This document shows positions 34,054 through 45,351 of a DNA stretch of 64,000 bases, in pieces. The position numbers and the translations under genes were made by a program. The DNA is from Nyssa sinensis (Eukaryota > Streptophyta > Magnoliopsida > Cornales > Nyssaceae). Under the pieces are notes generated by a model. That model saw only the letters and a program-made list of their open reading frames with translations. It searched no databases and was not told where the DNA came from. The stretch is from contig CM018035.1 in the NCBI GenBank assembly GCA_008638375.1, forward strand, positions 20,897,320-20,961,319, written 5' to 3'. Every line of letters begins with the position of its first letter. Positions within the stretch are counted from its first letter, which is position 1.

Positions 34054-37000
34054 CTAGAAATTAATAGGTTTTAACCCTTGATTGAAACATTTAGCCATTC
34101 TTTGTTGGTAGGCCTTAGAAGTGATCTGAGTTTGTTCATATCTTTCTTCTAAAAGGTCAAGATGTTTTACAAGTTTTTGGCCATTGGTCTCTTGGTCAAA
34201 GTAATATCTTTTAAGGGTTGGCATGCCGATTTCAATAGGAATAATTGCCTCGGTGCCGTAGGTAAGTAAAAATGGTGTTTCTGTAGTTGGAGTTCTTTTA
34301 GTAGTTCGGTAGGTCTTTACAGAACTTCCCAAATACCTTTCTAGTAAACTGCGACCCATTATTTGGAATAATGACTCAAGGTATACCGAACCTGCACACA
34401 ACATTTTTCTAAGTGAAGTTCTTTATCTCTACCTCTGTGATGTGGGTCAGTGGTTCAGCTTCTTCCATTTAGAGAAATAGTCAATGACAACTAGTAGGAT
34501 TTTTCTGTTCTGAGAAGCTTTTGGAAATGACCCTACAATATCCATTCCCCATTGGGCAAAAGGCCAGGGACTCACAATAGGGATGAGCTCATGATGAGGT
34601 TAATATAGATAAGAAGCGAAACGTTGACATTTGTCACACTTCTTAACATATTCCTTAACCTACTTTAGCATACTTGGTCAGTAGTAACCCTGAGTCAGTG
34701 TTTGATGAGCTATAGTCCTACTGCCGTTATGGTTGCCACAAATCCCCTCATGTATCTCAACTAGGACGTAGTGGGCCTCTTCTAGAGTTAAGCATCGTAG
34801 GAGAGGCTCTATGTAAGACCTTCTATAAAGTTTTTCTTTAAGAATTAAATATTGAGCTGCCCTAATTCGAATTTTTCTAGTATGATTCTTATCTTCTGGA
34901 AGCAACCCTTCCTTTAGGTACTGGATGATGGGTGTCATCCAATTCTAAGATTGTTCTAAAATTTGAAATAATTGTACTACTTCAATGCTAGGTTTTGACT
35001 GGTATGAGATTTTTACCATTAAGTCCCTTTCTAGCTTGAGATGGGAGGCCATATTTGTTAAAGCATCTGTCCTAGAGTTTTGGCTTCTTTCAATCTTTTG
35101 AATAGTGAATTTGTGAAAATACTGCTTTAGTGATTCCACCAGCTCTGAATATTTGGTTATTCTGTTATCCTTGGTAGAATATTTTTCCAAACCTTAACTC
35201 ACTACAAGATGAGAGTCAAAAAATGCGTCAAGGTCCAGAGTTTCGCATTTTAGAGTTAATTTCATCCCAAGGATAAGTGCTTCATACTCGGCTTCATTGT
35301 TAGAGGCTATGAATCCTAAGCTAATGACTTTTTTTCATTATGATCCCATCAGGGGACTGAAGTATTATACCGACTCCAAAGCCCTTGTCTGTAAATGAAC
35401 CATTGGTGTAAAGTAGCCACACTGAAGTGTTCGTGCTAGTTTAAGTTGTTGAATGCTGTATTCCAGTGAATTTCGCTATAAAATCTACTAATACTTGAGC
35501 TTTGATAGCAGTCTGTAGAACATAAGATATGTCAAATGCTTCCAATTCTATTGATTATTTGACTAGTCATCCCAAAAACTTCAGGTTTATACAGGACTAA
35601 TTTTAAAGGATATGATGTAGGGATTATGATAGGATGGGCTTGAAAGTATAGTCTGAGCTTTCGAGCCGATATTACCAAGGTTAAGGCCAGTTTTTCAATT
35701 TTGGAGTACCTTGTCTTAGTGTCTAGAAGTGTTTTACTGACATAGAAAATAGTCCTCTAAATTCCTTTGTCTCCCTTAACCAACGCAGAGCTGATGACAT
35801 TTTCTGACACAACTTAGTACAAGAATAGTTTTTGCCTTGGCACTAATTTTGAAAGGAGTTTGGGGAAGGCTAAGTATTGCTTGAGTTGTTGGAATGCCTC
35901 TTCATATTCAGAGGTCCATTCTAGGGCTTTACTCCATCTCAAGGCTTTAAAGAATGGGAGGCACCAATCTATAGATTTAGAGATAAACCTATTCAATGTT
36001 GCTATCCTTCCATTCAGCCCTTGAATATTTTTCTCAGTTTTGGGTGATTCTAGTTCAATAAGAACCTTGATCTATGAGGGGTCCACCTCAGTTCCTTTTT
36101 GGGAGACTAGGAAACCCAAAACTTTTCCTTTTATGATCCCAAAGGTACATTTTCATAGGTTAAGTTTCATTTTGTGTTTCTTTAAGATGTCGAACGTCTG
36201 GCTCAAGTGCAGCATGTGGTCACTCTTTCAAACACTTTTGACGAGCATATCGTCGATGTAAACTTCTATTGTATCCCCAATCTAGAAGCCAAACATTGTG
36301 TTTACAAGCCTCTGGTATGTAGCTCCAACGTTTGTCAAACCGAATGGCATCACTCTATAACAATAGAGACCTCATTCTGATATGAAGGTTGTTTTCTCCA
36401 AGTTTAAAGGATACATTTGAATTTGATTGTACCCAGAGTAAACATCCACGAAACTCATGCGCTCATGACCTGCCGTGGCATCAACAAGTTGATCAATTCT
36501 AAGAAGAGGGAAGTTACCTTTAGGACAAGCTTTGTTAAGGTTGGTATAGTTAACATAGACCCTCCACTTGTCGTCCTTTTCTTTTGCAAGAACTGTATTG
36601 GCAAGCCATTCTGGGTAGAACATTTCTCTTATCATTCCAGCATTAAAAAACTTTTAAACCTCTTCGTTGATGTTCTTGTGATGTTCTGGGGAAAATGTCC
36701 TCATTTTTTGCCTTATTGGGGGATGGTCTGGATCTGCCATCAGCTTGTGAGAGATGAAAGTAGGATCTATTTCCTCCATATCTCTAGTTTTTTAAGTAAA
36801 TACCGAAAGGTTGGCCTTTCGAAATTTAACAATATCCTATTGCTTAGAAGGAAATAGAGTTGAGCCAATGTGTACATACTTTTCCTCTTCTTCAGTGCTG
36901 ATGAGCACTTTGATAGGCTCTTTCATTGGTTTGACTACGCTGCCTCTTCCTTTGGGACTCAGTAGCTCGTTAATCTCGAAAGGACATTCTTCTGACTCAT

Positions 37001-37271
37001 GAAGATTGGAAGATGAGGAACTTTCCCTTTCATAAGGGTACTCTAATTGCTATTTGGAAGGCTTTTCTTTTAATCTGAGGGCATGACATTCCCAAGTAGT
37101 GAGCTGATAGCCCTTTATGGTAAGAATTTTGCTGTTGTGGATATATTTCAAGCATTGATGGAGAGTTGAAGTAACTACACCCATTTGGTGGATCCAGGGC
37201 CTCCCAATAATGACATTATAGGGAGATTTAGTGTCTAGAACCATGTATTCAAATATCAGTGTCTACTGGCC

Positions 37272-37302
<31 letters not shown>

Positions 37303-37640
37303 CCCTATCGTGGTTGGTAGATCAATTCTGCCTATTGGGACATTGAGATTCCTGTCGAATCCTACCATGACATCAGTGGTGGCTCTGATGTCATTAGAGT
37401 CGAGTTTCATGGTTTGAAGGGTTCGTAGAATAATACGTTGGTGGAACTTCTAGTATCTACAAGAACCCTTATAATTTTAAAATTAGCGATTTTGAGTGAG
37501 ATGACAAGAGCATCGTTTTGAGGACAATGTATCCCAAGAAGATCTAATTCAGAGAACTGGATATGAGGTTTTGACTTCATATTTTTCTCAATGGTCGAGT
37601 TCTGAATGATATAGGGCTCTTCCATGCCTCTCAAGTATAT
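34054..37640 (-). pseudogene. pol: Tat element pol: protease, RT, RNase H, second RNase H, integrase
   Basis: On the minus strand: protease VLVDTRSSTNVLF (DTGSS altered) near 37460 and YNVIIGRPWIH near 37200. RT: WRVYVNYTNLNKACPK, MSFVDVYSGYNQI, VMPFGLTN and active site YIDD at about 36247. RNase H lies around 35900-35600. A second RNase H (SNNEAEYEALILGMKL at about 35300, then SQNSRTDALTNMAS near 35060) is the archaeal-type domain special to Tat/Ogre elements. Integrase: an HHCC finger (34800-34630; EIHEGICGNHNG and KKCDKCQ), then WGMDIVG and VIDYFSKW, then PNNGSQF, where the second catalytic Asp is Asn. Stops and frameshifts are frequent. A (TC)n tract interrupts 37273-37303. Confidence 0.9.
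37273..37303. repeat. (TC)n microsatellite inside Tat pol
   Basis: A run of about 14 TC units lies within the protease-RT spacer of an otherwise coding region, so it arose or expanded after the element died. Confidence 0.9.
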
Positions 37641-37649
37641 TTTTTCCTG

Positions 37650-39420
37650 GCTCGGTTAGATGTCCCTGTCATCATTTTATCAGCATGAAGCATGAAGATG
37701 ACTTGATTATTTTGCCATTGCTTATCATTCTAAATTCCCCTCTGTTCAGGCCTTTGCTCTTGCCTCCTTTGAGGTGGTATTTCATCACGGGGAGTTCTAT
37801 CTCCTGTCTTGGCGGACAAACTGTCTTAGTCGTCCTCTCCTAATGAGATACTCTATTTCCTACTTCAGAGCCTTACACTCCTCAGTCGTGTGCCCCTACT
37901 CCTTATGGAAATCATAATACTTGTTTTGATTTCTTGAGTCAGGGTGGCTTTTTAGTGGCTCCGGCCACCTCAGGTTTTCACGGCTTTAAATCTGTTGAAG
38001 TATGTGGGTTCGAGAGGTATTTAAAGGGGTGTAAGTCCAATACTTCCCAGAGTTAGAGTTGTTCTAGGCTCTGGGTGATGTTCTCTTGCTAGGACTCCTG
38101 ATTCTCTTCTTGTTAGCACTGTTATCTCTTTTCTGAACTTGTTCATCCGTCTGAACTTGTTCTTTAGCTTTTCGAATGAGGTTTTTGTATCTTCGAGATT
38201 AATATACTTCCACGCTCTATCCACGAGTGATGTCATATCGATAGGAGGATTCTTAGTTAAGGAATCTTGGAAGAGTCCAGGGCCAAGGCCTGAAATGAGG
38301 GCGGCTATTAGAAAGTTTGAACTACAGTCGGTTATTTTTGTGAGCTCGGTATTAGAGCAAGTAATGTACTCCCGAAGTGATTCTCCCTTTGCTTAATTCA
38401 CAGTTAACAAGAATTCTGGTCATTTTCTCAACTTCCTGTTTGTTAAGAATCAGTCGAGAAATAACTTACTAAGCTCGTAAAAGTTGCTGATCAATTTATA
38501 GGGAAGATTGTGAAACCATTTAAGAGCAGTACCCTTTAGGCTGGTTACAAACGTTTGACACATGAAGGCATTAGTAGCACCGTGCAAAGCCATTGTGTGC
38601 TGATAATGAGAAAAATGGTCTCTAGGGTTCTTAGACCCATCGTAGAGAGTGAATTTTGTAACAAAAAATTTCTTGGGTCGCTCCTTTGTCATTATGATAG
38701 AAGTGAATGGTGTGGAAAACCTACCGAGCAATTTACCTAGTTCGTCTTGCTCTAGAGGGGCGTGGAACCCCTTGGTTGAGATCATCTGATCGTGAAAGTC
38801 TGCTATCTCCTCTAACCTATGAGGGCTTTGGGTAGGACTTGTTGTACGATCGATACCCATTGTTGGGCTTATCCTATGCCTCTAGGTTCTGGATTAACAA
38901 GAGGAATTTGTCCGGTGTTAGTTGGAGGACGCTGCTCTCTCGAGACTAGGGTCTCGGGAGGTTGGAATTCCTGTGGCACTGGATTAGCTCCAGAGGCCGT
39001 TGGAATTGGTATCCTTGTTCTACTCTAGTAGTGGATAATAGGATGAAACATTGGCATTCCTTTCCCTATAGCTATTGACGACTAAGGATCGGTCCCAATA
39101 TGAACAATACCATAGAGGTGTACTGGTTGCACATCAGGCAAGTCCTTGTTGTGGGATCCTTCACCCGTGGTGGTGACAAGAGGTTGAGATCCTCCATGAA
39201 CAACATTAGTAAGAGGAGGAGGATTACTTTGTTGGTTCTGAGCCAGTGAGGCCAGAGTTTGTGACATAGCAATAAGTTGTTCCTGTATTTGATTGGACTG
39301 CCGTTGAATTCGATCAAGCTGCTATTGTAAATGAATGAGTGTTTGTCTCCTTCCTCTTTCAGTAGGAGGCTAATTCTGATGGTTTTGGGAGTTCTTTCTA
39401 AGACGAAGGTTGGGAGCCAT
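37650..39420 (-). pseudogene. gag: Tat element gag, broken
   Basis: The ATG at 39420 (MAPNLRLRKNSQNHQN) lies about 85 nt inside the right LTR. A Gln-rich N-terminus (IQEQLIAMSQTLASLAQNQQ) is followed by the capsid core at 38730-38480 (VTKFTLYDGSKNPRDHFSHY, FVTSLKGTALKWFHNLP). A nucleocapsid knuckle of Tat type lies near 37900 (FHKE*GHTTEECKALK). Several TAG/TAA stops interrupt. It would package element RNA in the cytoplasm. Confidence 0.85.
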
Positions 39421-39484
39421 TGACTTTTGAAAGAAAACGACAATAGATTTGTTGTTTGAAGAAAAAATAATAAGAACGATTGTC

Positions 39485-39503
39485 ATTCCCAAAAATGGCG
39501 CCA
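39485..39503 (-). promoter_or_regulatory. Primer-binding site of the Tat element
   Basis: On the minus strand TGGCGCCATTTTTGGGAA starts three bases after the 5' LTR. TGGCGCC-type PBS are usual in Tat and Athila elements; the tRNA species is not resolved here. Confidence 0.75.
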
Positions 39504-39506
39504 AGT

Positions 39507-39968
39507 TAATGTTGCTATCTTCTTGTCGGAAGGCTTCCCGTCCTTAGTTACTTGTCAAGAACTTGAGATCAGAGGGTCATCAGAAAGGCTTCGGTGGTAG
39601 TCGCTCTAATGATAAAGTTAGTAAAGAAATAAATGCAGTAATTCAAGAGAAGAATTGAACATAAATTAAAAGCATACCTTATGGCCTTATTTATAGGCTG
39701 TAGATCTCCTTAGTCTAGTAGAATTAGAAGTTGCAAAAATAGGAATTTGAAGAGATCTTGAAGATAATAGTTGTCATATCGAACTCTGTTTCCTTATTCT
39801 GAAATCGGTAGGATATGAAAGGCGGTGTTAGGCTCTGAATCATATGCCTCTAAACCCCTCGTGCCTGATCGACCCTGGATAAAATAATCTTTCTTGATTT
39901 ATATCATAAATAGCTCTGTACAGACGCGTGTCATGCTTCGAATGTGTTTTTCATTTTATCGTATATCA
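39507..39968 (-). repeat. 5' LTR of the Tat element (right copy)
   Basis: On the minus strand it runs from TGATATACGATAAAATG to AACATTA. A TATA-type CCTATAAATAAG lies at 39686-39697. It pairs with 29987-30447. Confidence 0.92.
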
Positions 39969-40273
39969 AGTATCATGTATGATGAAACCATGTGTTGGCC
40001 TATTAAGAATAGTATATGCGACTTCATCAAAATTATTTAGTTGCATCTACAATAATGTCAACTATCTAATTAAAAGGCTTGTTCTGTTTAATAGGATTGT
40101 TCTTGTTCAATCCATGAATTTCAATTGAAAGGTAAATAGTTACAGAATACATAAAATTGTAAATGAAAAACACTCATTAGTGATCATGTTAAGATCTCAT
40201 ATACCAATCTAGCTTTCAATTACAATTTTATCTTTCTTTTTCCAAATTCTGTAATGCTCTGGTTTTGTTACAG

Positions 40274-40306
40274 GGTTTAGGATTCATTTGAAGAAGCTTG
40301 CATTAG
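40274..40306 (+). pseudogene. RLK2: micro-exon
   Basis: A TTGTTACAG acceptor (ends 40273), 33 nt coding GFRIHLKKLAL-like residues, and a GTATTT donor at 40307. It is the counterpart of the RLK1 exon at 6122. Confidence 0.65.
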
Positions 40307-40387
40307 GTATTTTTCCGTTCATACTCTTTTACTTTATAATTCAAACAATTTAAAAGTCTGATCTTCACTTGCAATGCTAGTTTGTCA

Positions 40388-41090
40388 GGACTCCTGACTG
40401 ATAAACTCTTTTCACTATTCATAGCCATTGCTGTTATTGGATTTAGGATAGTATCGGTTTGCATTGTCATAGTCTATTGCTTCAGAACTAAGTTTAAAAC
40501 ACATAAATCAACTTTTTTTTGGGAAAAAGAGATTAATGAATGATCAAAATGTCGAGGCCTTTATTGAGAATCATCGATCCCTAGATCCTAAGAGATATAG
40601 TTATTATGATGTCAAGAAAATGACCAACTCTTTTAAACACAAATTAGGCCAGGGAGGTTATAGAAGTGTATACAAAGGAAAGATACATGATTAACGTACT
40701 GTGGCAGTGAAGGTTTTGAACATATCCAAAGGGAATGGAAAGGAATTTATTAATGAGTTTGCAAGCTTCAATAAGACTTCACATATTAATGTTGTTCCTC
40801 TCTTGGGATTCATTTATGACTGCCAAAATAAAGCTCTAATCTATGAGTTCATGTGTAATGGATCTCTAGAAAGATCACATATGATGGAAGTTTTAAGGAG
40901 ACAGGTGGGCACTTGGGATGGGAAAAACTATACCAAATTGTGGTTGGAATAGCTCGAGGACTAGAGTATTTGCACCGAGGGTTCAACACAAGTATTTTGC
41001 TTCTTGAAATAAAACCAAATAACATCTTTCTTGATGAAAACATGTACCCAAAAATCTCTTTCAGTATTATAATAGAACATTGTGTGTTTG
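40388..41090 (+). pseudogene. RLK2: TM and truncated kinase domain of LRK10-like receptor kinase
   Basis: After a GTCAG acceptor comes a hydrophobic segment (LFIAIAVIGF and VCIVIVYCF), then QNVEAFIENHRSLDPKRYSY, KKMTNSFKHKLGQGGYRSVY (glycine loop damaged), a TAA inside KIHD*RTVAVKVL, KGNGKEFINEFASFNKTSHI, PLLGFIYDCQNKALIYEFMC and NGSLER. After a frameshift near 40880, [40 protein letters not shown] and [12 protein letters not shown] follow. The HRD-type loop is degraded (HFDIKP is LLEIKP here) and the domain stops before DFG, so about half of the kinase is missing. Retained helix C (EFINE) distinguishes it from RLK1. Same strand and family as RLK1, so the two probably arose by tandem duplication. 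Confidence 0.9.
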
Positions 41091-41973
41091 TGTAGACTTG
41101 CTGGTGAAAGTAAATCTTAAAGAATTCTATTAAATTGGGTATTAGAGCTTTTGTAACATATAAAATATAAAGATACTCCATCTTCCCCAGTTACAAGTTT
41201 GACAAAGCATATTTCACTTCTCCATTAAATCACAACTTCCATAACAATAATTTGAGCATTTTATGTCATAAAATGGCCAATAATTTAAGCAATCCTAAAT
41301 TTTTATACTTTAGGCACCCTCCAAGGATCAATTCAATGTTATCCCTTGTCATTCTTTCTTTCTTTGAACCATAATATGTTTTATCTCACATCAATGTCTA
41401 TGGCATTGCTCTGTTTTGTGGGTCCATACTAGCATTGCCCTGTTCATCAAAACAAATTGGTGCTCAAATAGTCCTACAAAGTTGTAAATTTATAGTAACA
41501 CTTCTATTGTAGTCTATTAATTTTAATTGATTCCAATTTGAGCTTATAAAGGATTCGTTTTCCACAATCAAAAAGGTAATTGTGCATTACTCTATGTCCT
41601 TCTAATATTGTATAAGTTTGATTTTTAATTTTCAATTGTAAATTGAAATTAAATTTTATTAAATATCTAAAATTCATCAAATGAGACTTTACCATCTATT
41701 TCTATAAGAATATTAAAAAATGAGTAAAGAGGAAATTATGTAATAAGCTTCATTGGTATCTGAGTAGGTACGGTTTGGGTATGCCGAAGTTTCAATCCTA
41801 ATGGGCCATGCGGAATGGTAAAAACTTGTCTATAAATGTGAAAGAGATACAATCTAGGTAACCATTTTTTTCATCCTTCAGCCTATATACAGCAAACATG
41901 GGAAGAGAAAGAGTTGGACTAATATCAGTTATAATTTACAATAAGTACAACTATGAATTGTTAAATAACCAAA
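41091..41973. other. Gene-free stretch between RLK2 and the CACTA element
   Basis: AT-rich, with no coding similarity recognised on either strand. Confidence 0.5.
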
Positions 41974-41976
41974 GGT

Positions 41977-42455
41977 CGCTACAAGAAAGGGCAATATTAG
42001 TGATGCCCTTGTGCGTCGCTAATAGTCCTTTTGCGCGTCGTTAAATAGTATTGACGATCCGCATGGCCACGCTAATAATAGTGTCACTGATACTTTTAAC
42101 GACATGAAATAAATAATATGTCGCCAATACAGACTATTAGCGATGCACAATGAGCATTGCTAATAATAAAATGAAGCATCGCTAATAGTACAATAAAAAT
42201 CGTTGGGCGTCGCTAATAATAAAATATTAGGGGTCAATGATATAAGTGTCGCTATAATATACTTTTAGTGAAGCACAGAAGGCGTTGCTAAAAAGTCCCA
42301 CATGTAGATATTAGCGACAAACAATAGGCGTCGCTAATAATTCATTATTAGTGACGACTGTGAATCGTTGCTAATGATCAACTATTAGTGACGCCAAGCA
42401 TTCATCACTAAATGTCACATGTGGCACTATTAGTGACACCTTTTGTGCGTCACGA
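41977..42455. repeat. Left (3') terminal and subterminal repeats of the CACTA element
   Basis: Repeated variants of ATTAGCGACGC and GCGTCGCTAATA at 20-50 bp spacing in both orientations, ending at a poly(T) near 42462. Confidence 0.85.
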
Positions 42456-42944
42456 AAAGTTTTTTTTTTTTTTTTAGGCCCTATTTTACACCTGATTTTT
42501 TCCCTTTTTTTATGTTTTATTCCCTGTTTAAAACATGTATCAATCCTGTTTAAAACAAATATCAATTATCCTGATATAAAATAATTTAATACATTATGAA
42601 ATGTATATATTAAAAGAGAAATGCATTCATATATATATATATATATATCTACTGACAATCGTAAAAGTATAATTTCTCAATAAACACAAAAATAATAAAT
42701 TGTCTTAGAAAATTTAACTACAAATGTCTAGGAAAAGAAAAAAAACAAAGGAGAAAAATAGGTCCCGATGCACAACTGAAAGACGGGGGCGCAATAATCC
42801 CAATCAATCTGAAATAAAAATCAAATGAAATATATTAGAACACTTATTAAATATATATATATATATGAACATAAAAATATTGTGATAAAAAAACTTTGCA
42901 TGCATAAATAGCAAAAACAGCAGAAAATAGCATAAATTGTAAAT
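42456..42944. other. CACTA spacer
   Basis: AT-rich, with short (TA)n at 42631-42650 and 42849-42866; nothing coding. Confidence 0.5.
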
Positions 42945-45275
42945 TAGTGATCCGAATCGAGTATTGTAAGTTCGTGCAAGTCTATTTTATCATTTGTGAG
43001 ATGTGTGATGGGGTTTCGAGGTCGCTAATATTCGGTGTTTTGGTCCGTCAAAATCCCAAAATGGGAATTTTTTGAGTAAAAACTTGCATAAGTTTCAAAC
43101 CGGAGATCCGAACCGAGTTTTGTAAGTTCATGCAAGTCTATTTTATCATTTGTGAGGTGTGTGATGGAGTTTTAGAGTCGTTAGGCCGATATCCGGCATT
43201 TTGGTCTGTAAAAACCCTGAAATAGACCTTTTTGGAGTAGAAAGTTGCATAAATTTCAAAGCATGATCTGAACCAAGTACGGTAAGTTTGTACAAGTCTA
43301 ATTTGTCATTTTTGAGGTGTGTGATGAGGTTTTTAGGCCGTTAGGCTGATATCCGGTTATTTGGTCTATCAAAACCCCAAAATGGGCCTTTATGGAGTAA
43401 AAATTTGTATAAGTTTCAAATCAGTTATCCGAATGGAGTGTCGTAAGTTTGTGCAAGTCAATTTTGTCATTTTTGAAGTGTGGGATGGGGTTTCGAGGCC
43501 TAAGGTTGATATCCGGTATTTTGGTCTGTCAAAACCCCAAAATAGACCTTTTTGGAGCAACAAATTACATAAGTTTCAAACCGGTGATCCGAACTGAGTG
43601 TCGTAAGTTCTTGTAAGTTTATTTTATCATTTGTGACGTGTGTGATGGAGTATCAGAGTCGTTAGGCCGATATCCAGTATTTTGGTTTGTCAAAACCCCC
43701 AAAAGGACCTATTTGGAGTGGAAAGTTGCATAAGTTTCAAACCGGTAATCAGAACCGAGTGTCGTAAGTTCATGAAAGTCTATTTTTTTATTTTTAAGGT
43801 ATGTGATGAGGTTTCAAGGTCGTTGGCCAATATTCGGCATTTTGGTCTGTCAGAACCCAAAAATGGATCTTTTTGGAGTAGAAAGTTTCATAAGTTTCAA
43901 ACCGGCGATCCGAACTGAGTGCCATAAGTTTATACAAGTCTCTTTTATGATGGGGTTTCTAGGCCTTTAAGTTGATATCTAGTGTTTTAGTCTATCAAAA
44001 CCCCAAAATGGGTCTTTTTAGATGAAAAAATTGTATAAGTTTCAAACCAGTGATCCAAACCAATTGTCTTAAGTTCATGTAAGTCTATTTTATCATTTTT
44101 GAGGTGTGTAATATAGTTTCAAACTTGTTAGGCTGATATTCGGTGTTTTGGTCCAGCAAAACCCCAAAATGAGACTTTTGGAAGTAAAAAATTGTATAAA
44201 TTTCAATTATGTGATCAGAATCAAGTGTTATAAGTTTGTGCAAATCTATTTTCTCATTTTTAAGGTGTGTGATGGGGCTTCTAGGCTGTTAAGCTGATAT
44301 CAAGTGTTTTGGTCTATCAAAATCCCAAAATGGGCTTTTTTGGAGCAGAAAGTTATATAAGTTTCAAACCAGTGATCCGAACCAATTGCCGTAAGCTCGT
44401 GAAAATATATTTTTTCATTGTTGAAGTGTGTGACGCGATTTCTAGGCCGTTAGGCCAATATCCAGAATTTTGGTCCATTAAAACCCGAACATGGGTCTTT
44501 TCAGAGCAAAAAGTTACATAAATTTCAAACCGATGATCCAAACTTAGTGTCATAAGTTCATGCAAGTGTATTTTATCATTTTTAAGGTTTGTGATGGGGT
44601 TTCTAGGCCATTAAGCCATTATCCAGTGTTTTGGTCCATCAAAACCCCAAAATGAGTTTTTTTAGAGTAGAAAGTTACATAAGTTTCAAAGCGGTGATCT
44701 GAACTGATTTTCGTAAGTTCGTGCAAGTATATTTTTTCATTTTTGAGATGTGTGATGGGGTTTCTAGGCTGTGAGGCCAATATCTAGTGTTTTGTTCCAT
44801 TAAAACCGCAAAATGGGCATTTTTAGAGCGAAAAATTGTATAAGTTTCAAACGGGTGATCCAAATCGAGTTCTATAAGTTTGTGCAAGTCTATTTTGTCA
44901 TTTATGAGGTTTGTGATGGGGTTTTGAGGCTGTTAGGCTGATATCCAGTGTTTTGGTCCGTCAAAATCCAAAAATGAGCCTTTTTGGAGTGAAAAGTTAC
45001 ATAAGTTTCAAAGCGGTGATCCGAACCGATTGCCGTAAGTTCATGAAAGTATATTTTGTTGTTTTTGAGGTGTGTGATGAGGTTTCTAGGCTGTTAGGCT
45101 GATATTTGGTGTTTTGGTCTGTCAAAACTCCAAAATAGGTATTTTTGAAGCGGAAAGTTACATAAGTTTCAAACGGTCATCCAAATCGATTACTATAAGT
45201 TTATACAAGTCTATTTTGTCATATTTGAAATGTGTGATGGGGTTTCTTGGCCGTTAGGCCGATATCTAGTGTTTT
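42945..45275. repeat. 160-bp tandem array inside the CACTA element (about 14.5 copies)
   Basis: Each unit contains TAAGTTTCAAACCGGTGATC, GTAAGTTCGTGCAAGTCTAT and TTAGGCCGATATCCGGTG or variants. TTTCAAA anchors lie near 43091, 43253, 43412, 43572, 43733, 43893, 44037, 44201, 44361, 44523, 44682, 44843, 45004 and 45163. Spacing is 159-164 bp except one 144-bp unit, where 16 bp are lost. Units differ mostly at CG, TG and CA positions. Frames of 70-78 codons recurring through it are translations of the array, not genes. Confidence 0.95.
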
Positions 45276-45351
45276 TTATTGACATCAATTTTTTTATAAA
45301 TTATAAAGCCACCAAAGTAACTTTAAAAACTTACTAAGGCTTAACAGAGCC

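Larger units (their letters stand above)
29987..39968 (-). mobile_element. Full-length Ty3/gypsy Tat-lineage retrotransposon with antisense gene
   Basis: Two LTRs of about 460 bp (29987-30447 and 39507-39968) enclose gag and pol on the minus strand. AGTAT flanks both sides (29982-29986 and 39969-39973), a perfect TSD. A PBS lies inside the right LTR and a PPT inside the left. Pol has RT, RNase H, a second (archaeal-type) RNase H and integrase with no chromodomain, the domain set of the Tat/Ogre lineage. Between pol and the 3' LTR is a separate gene on the plus strand, as described for Grande-type elements, plus a 62-bp tandem array. All reading frames have stops, so the element is dead. Confidence 0.93.

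Noticed and set aside
36417..36857. 146-codon plus-strand frame
   Set aside because: Antisense shadow of the Tat reverse transcriptase.
43361..44887. Series of similar 70-78 codon frames on both strands
   Set aside because: They are the 160-bp array read in a fixed frame; start and stop recur with the repeat, not with gene features.
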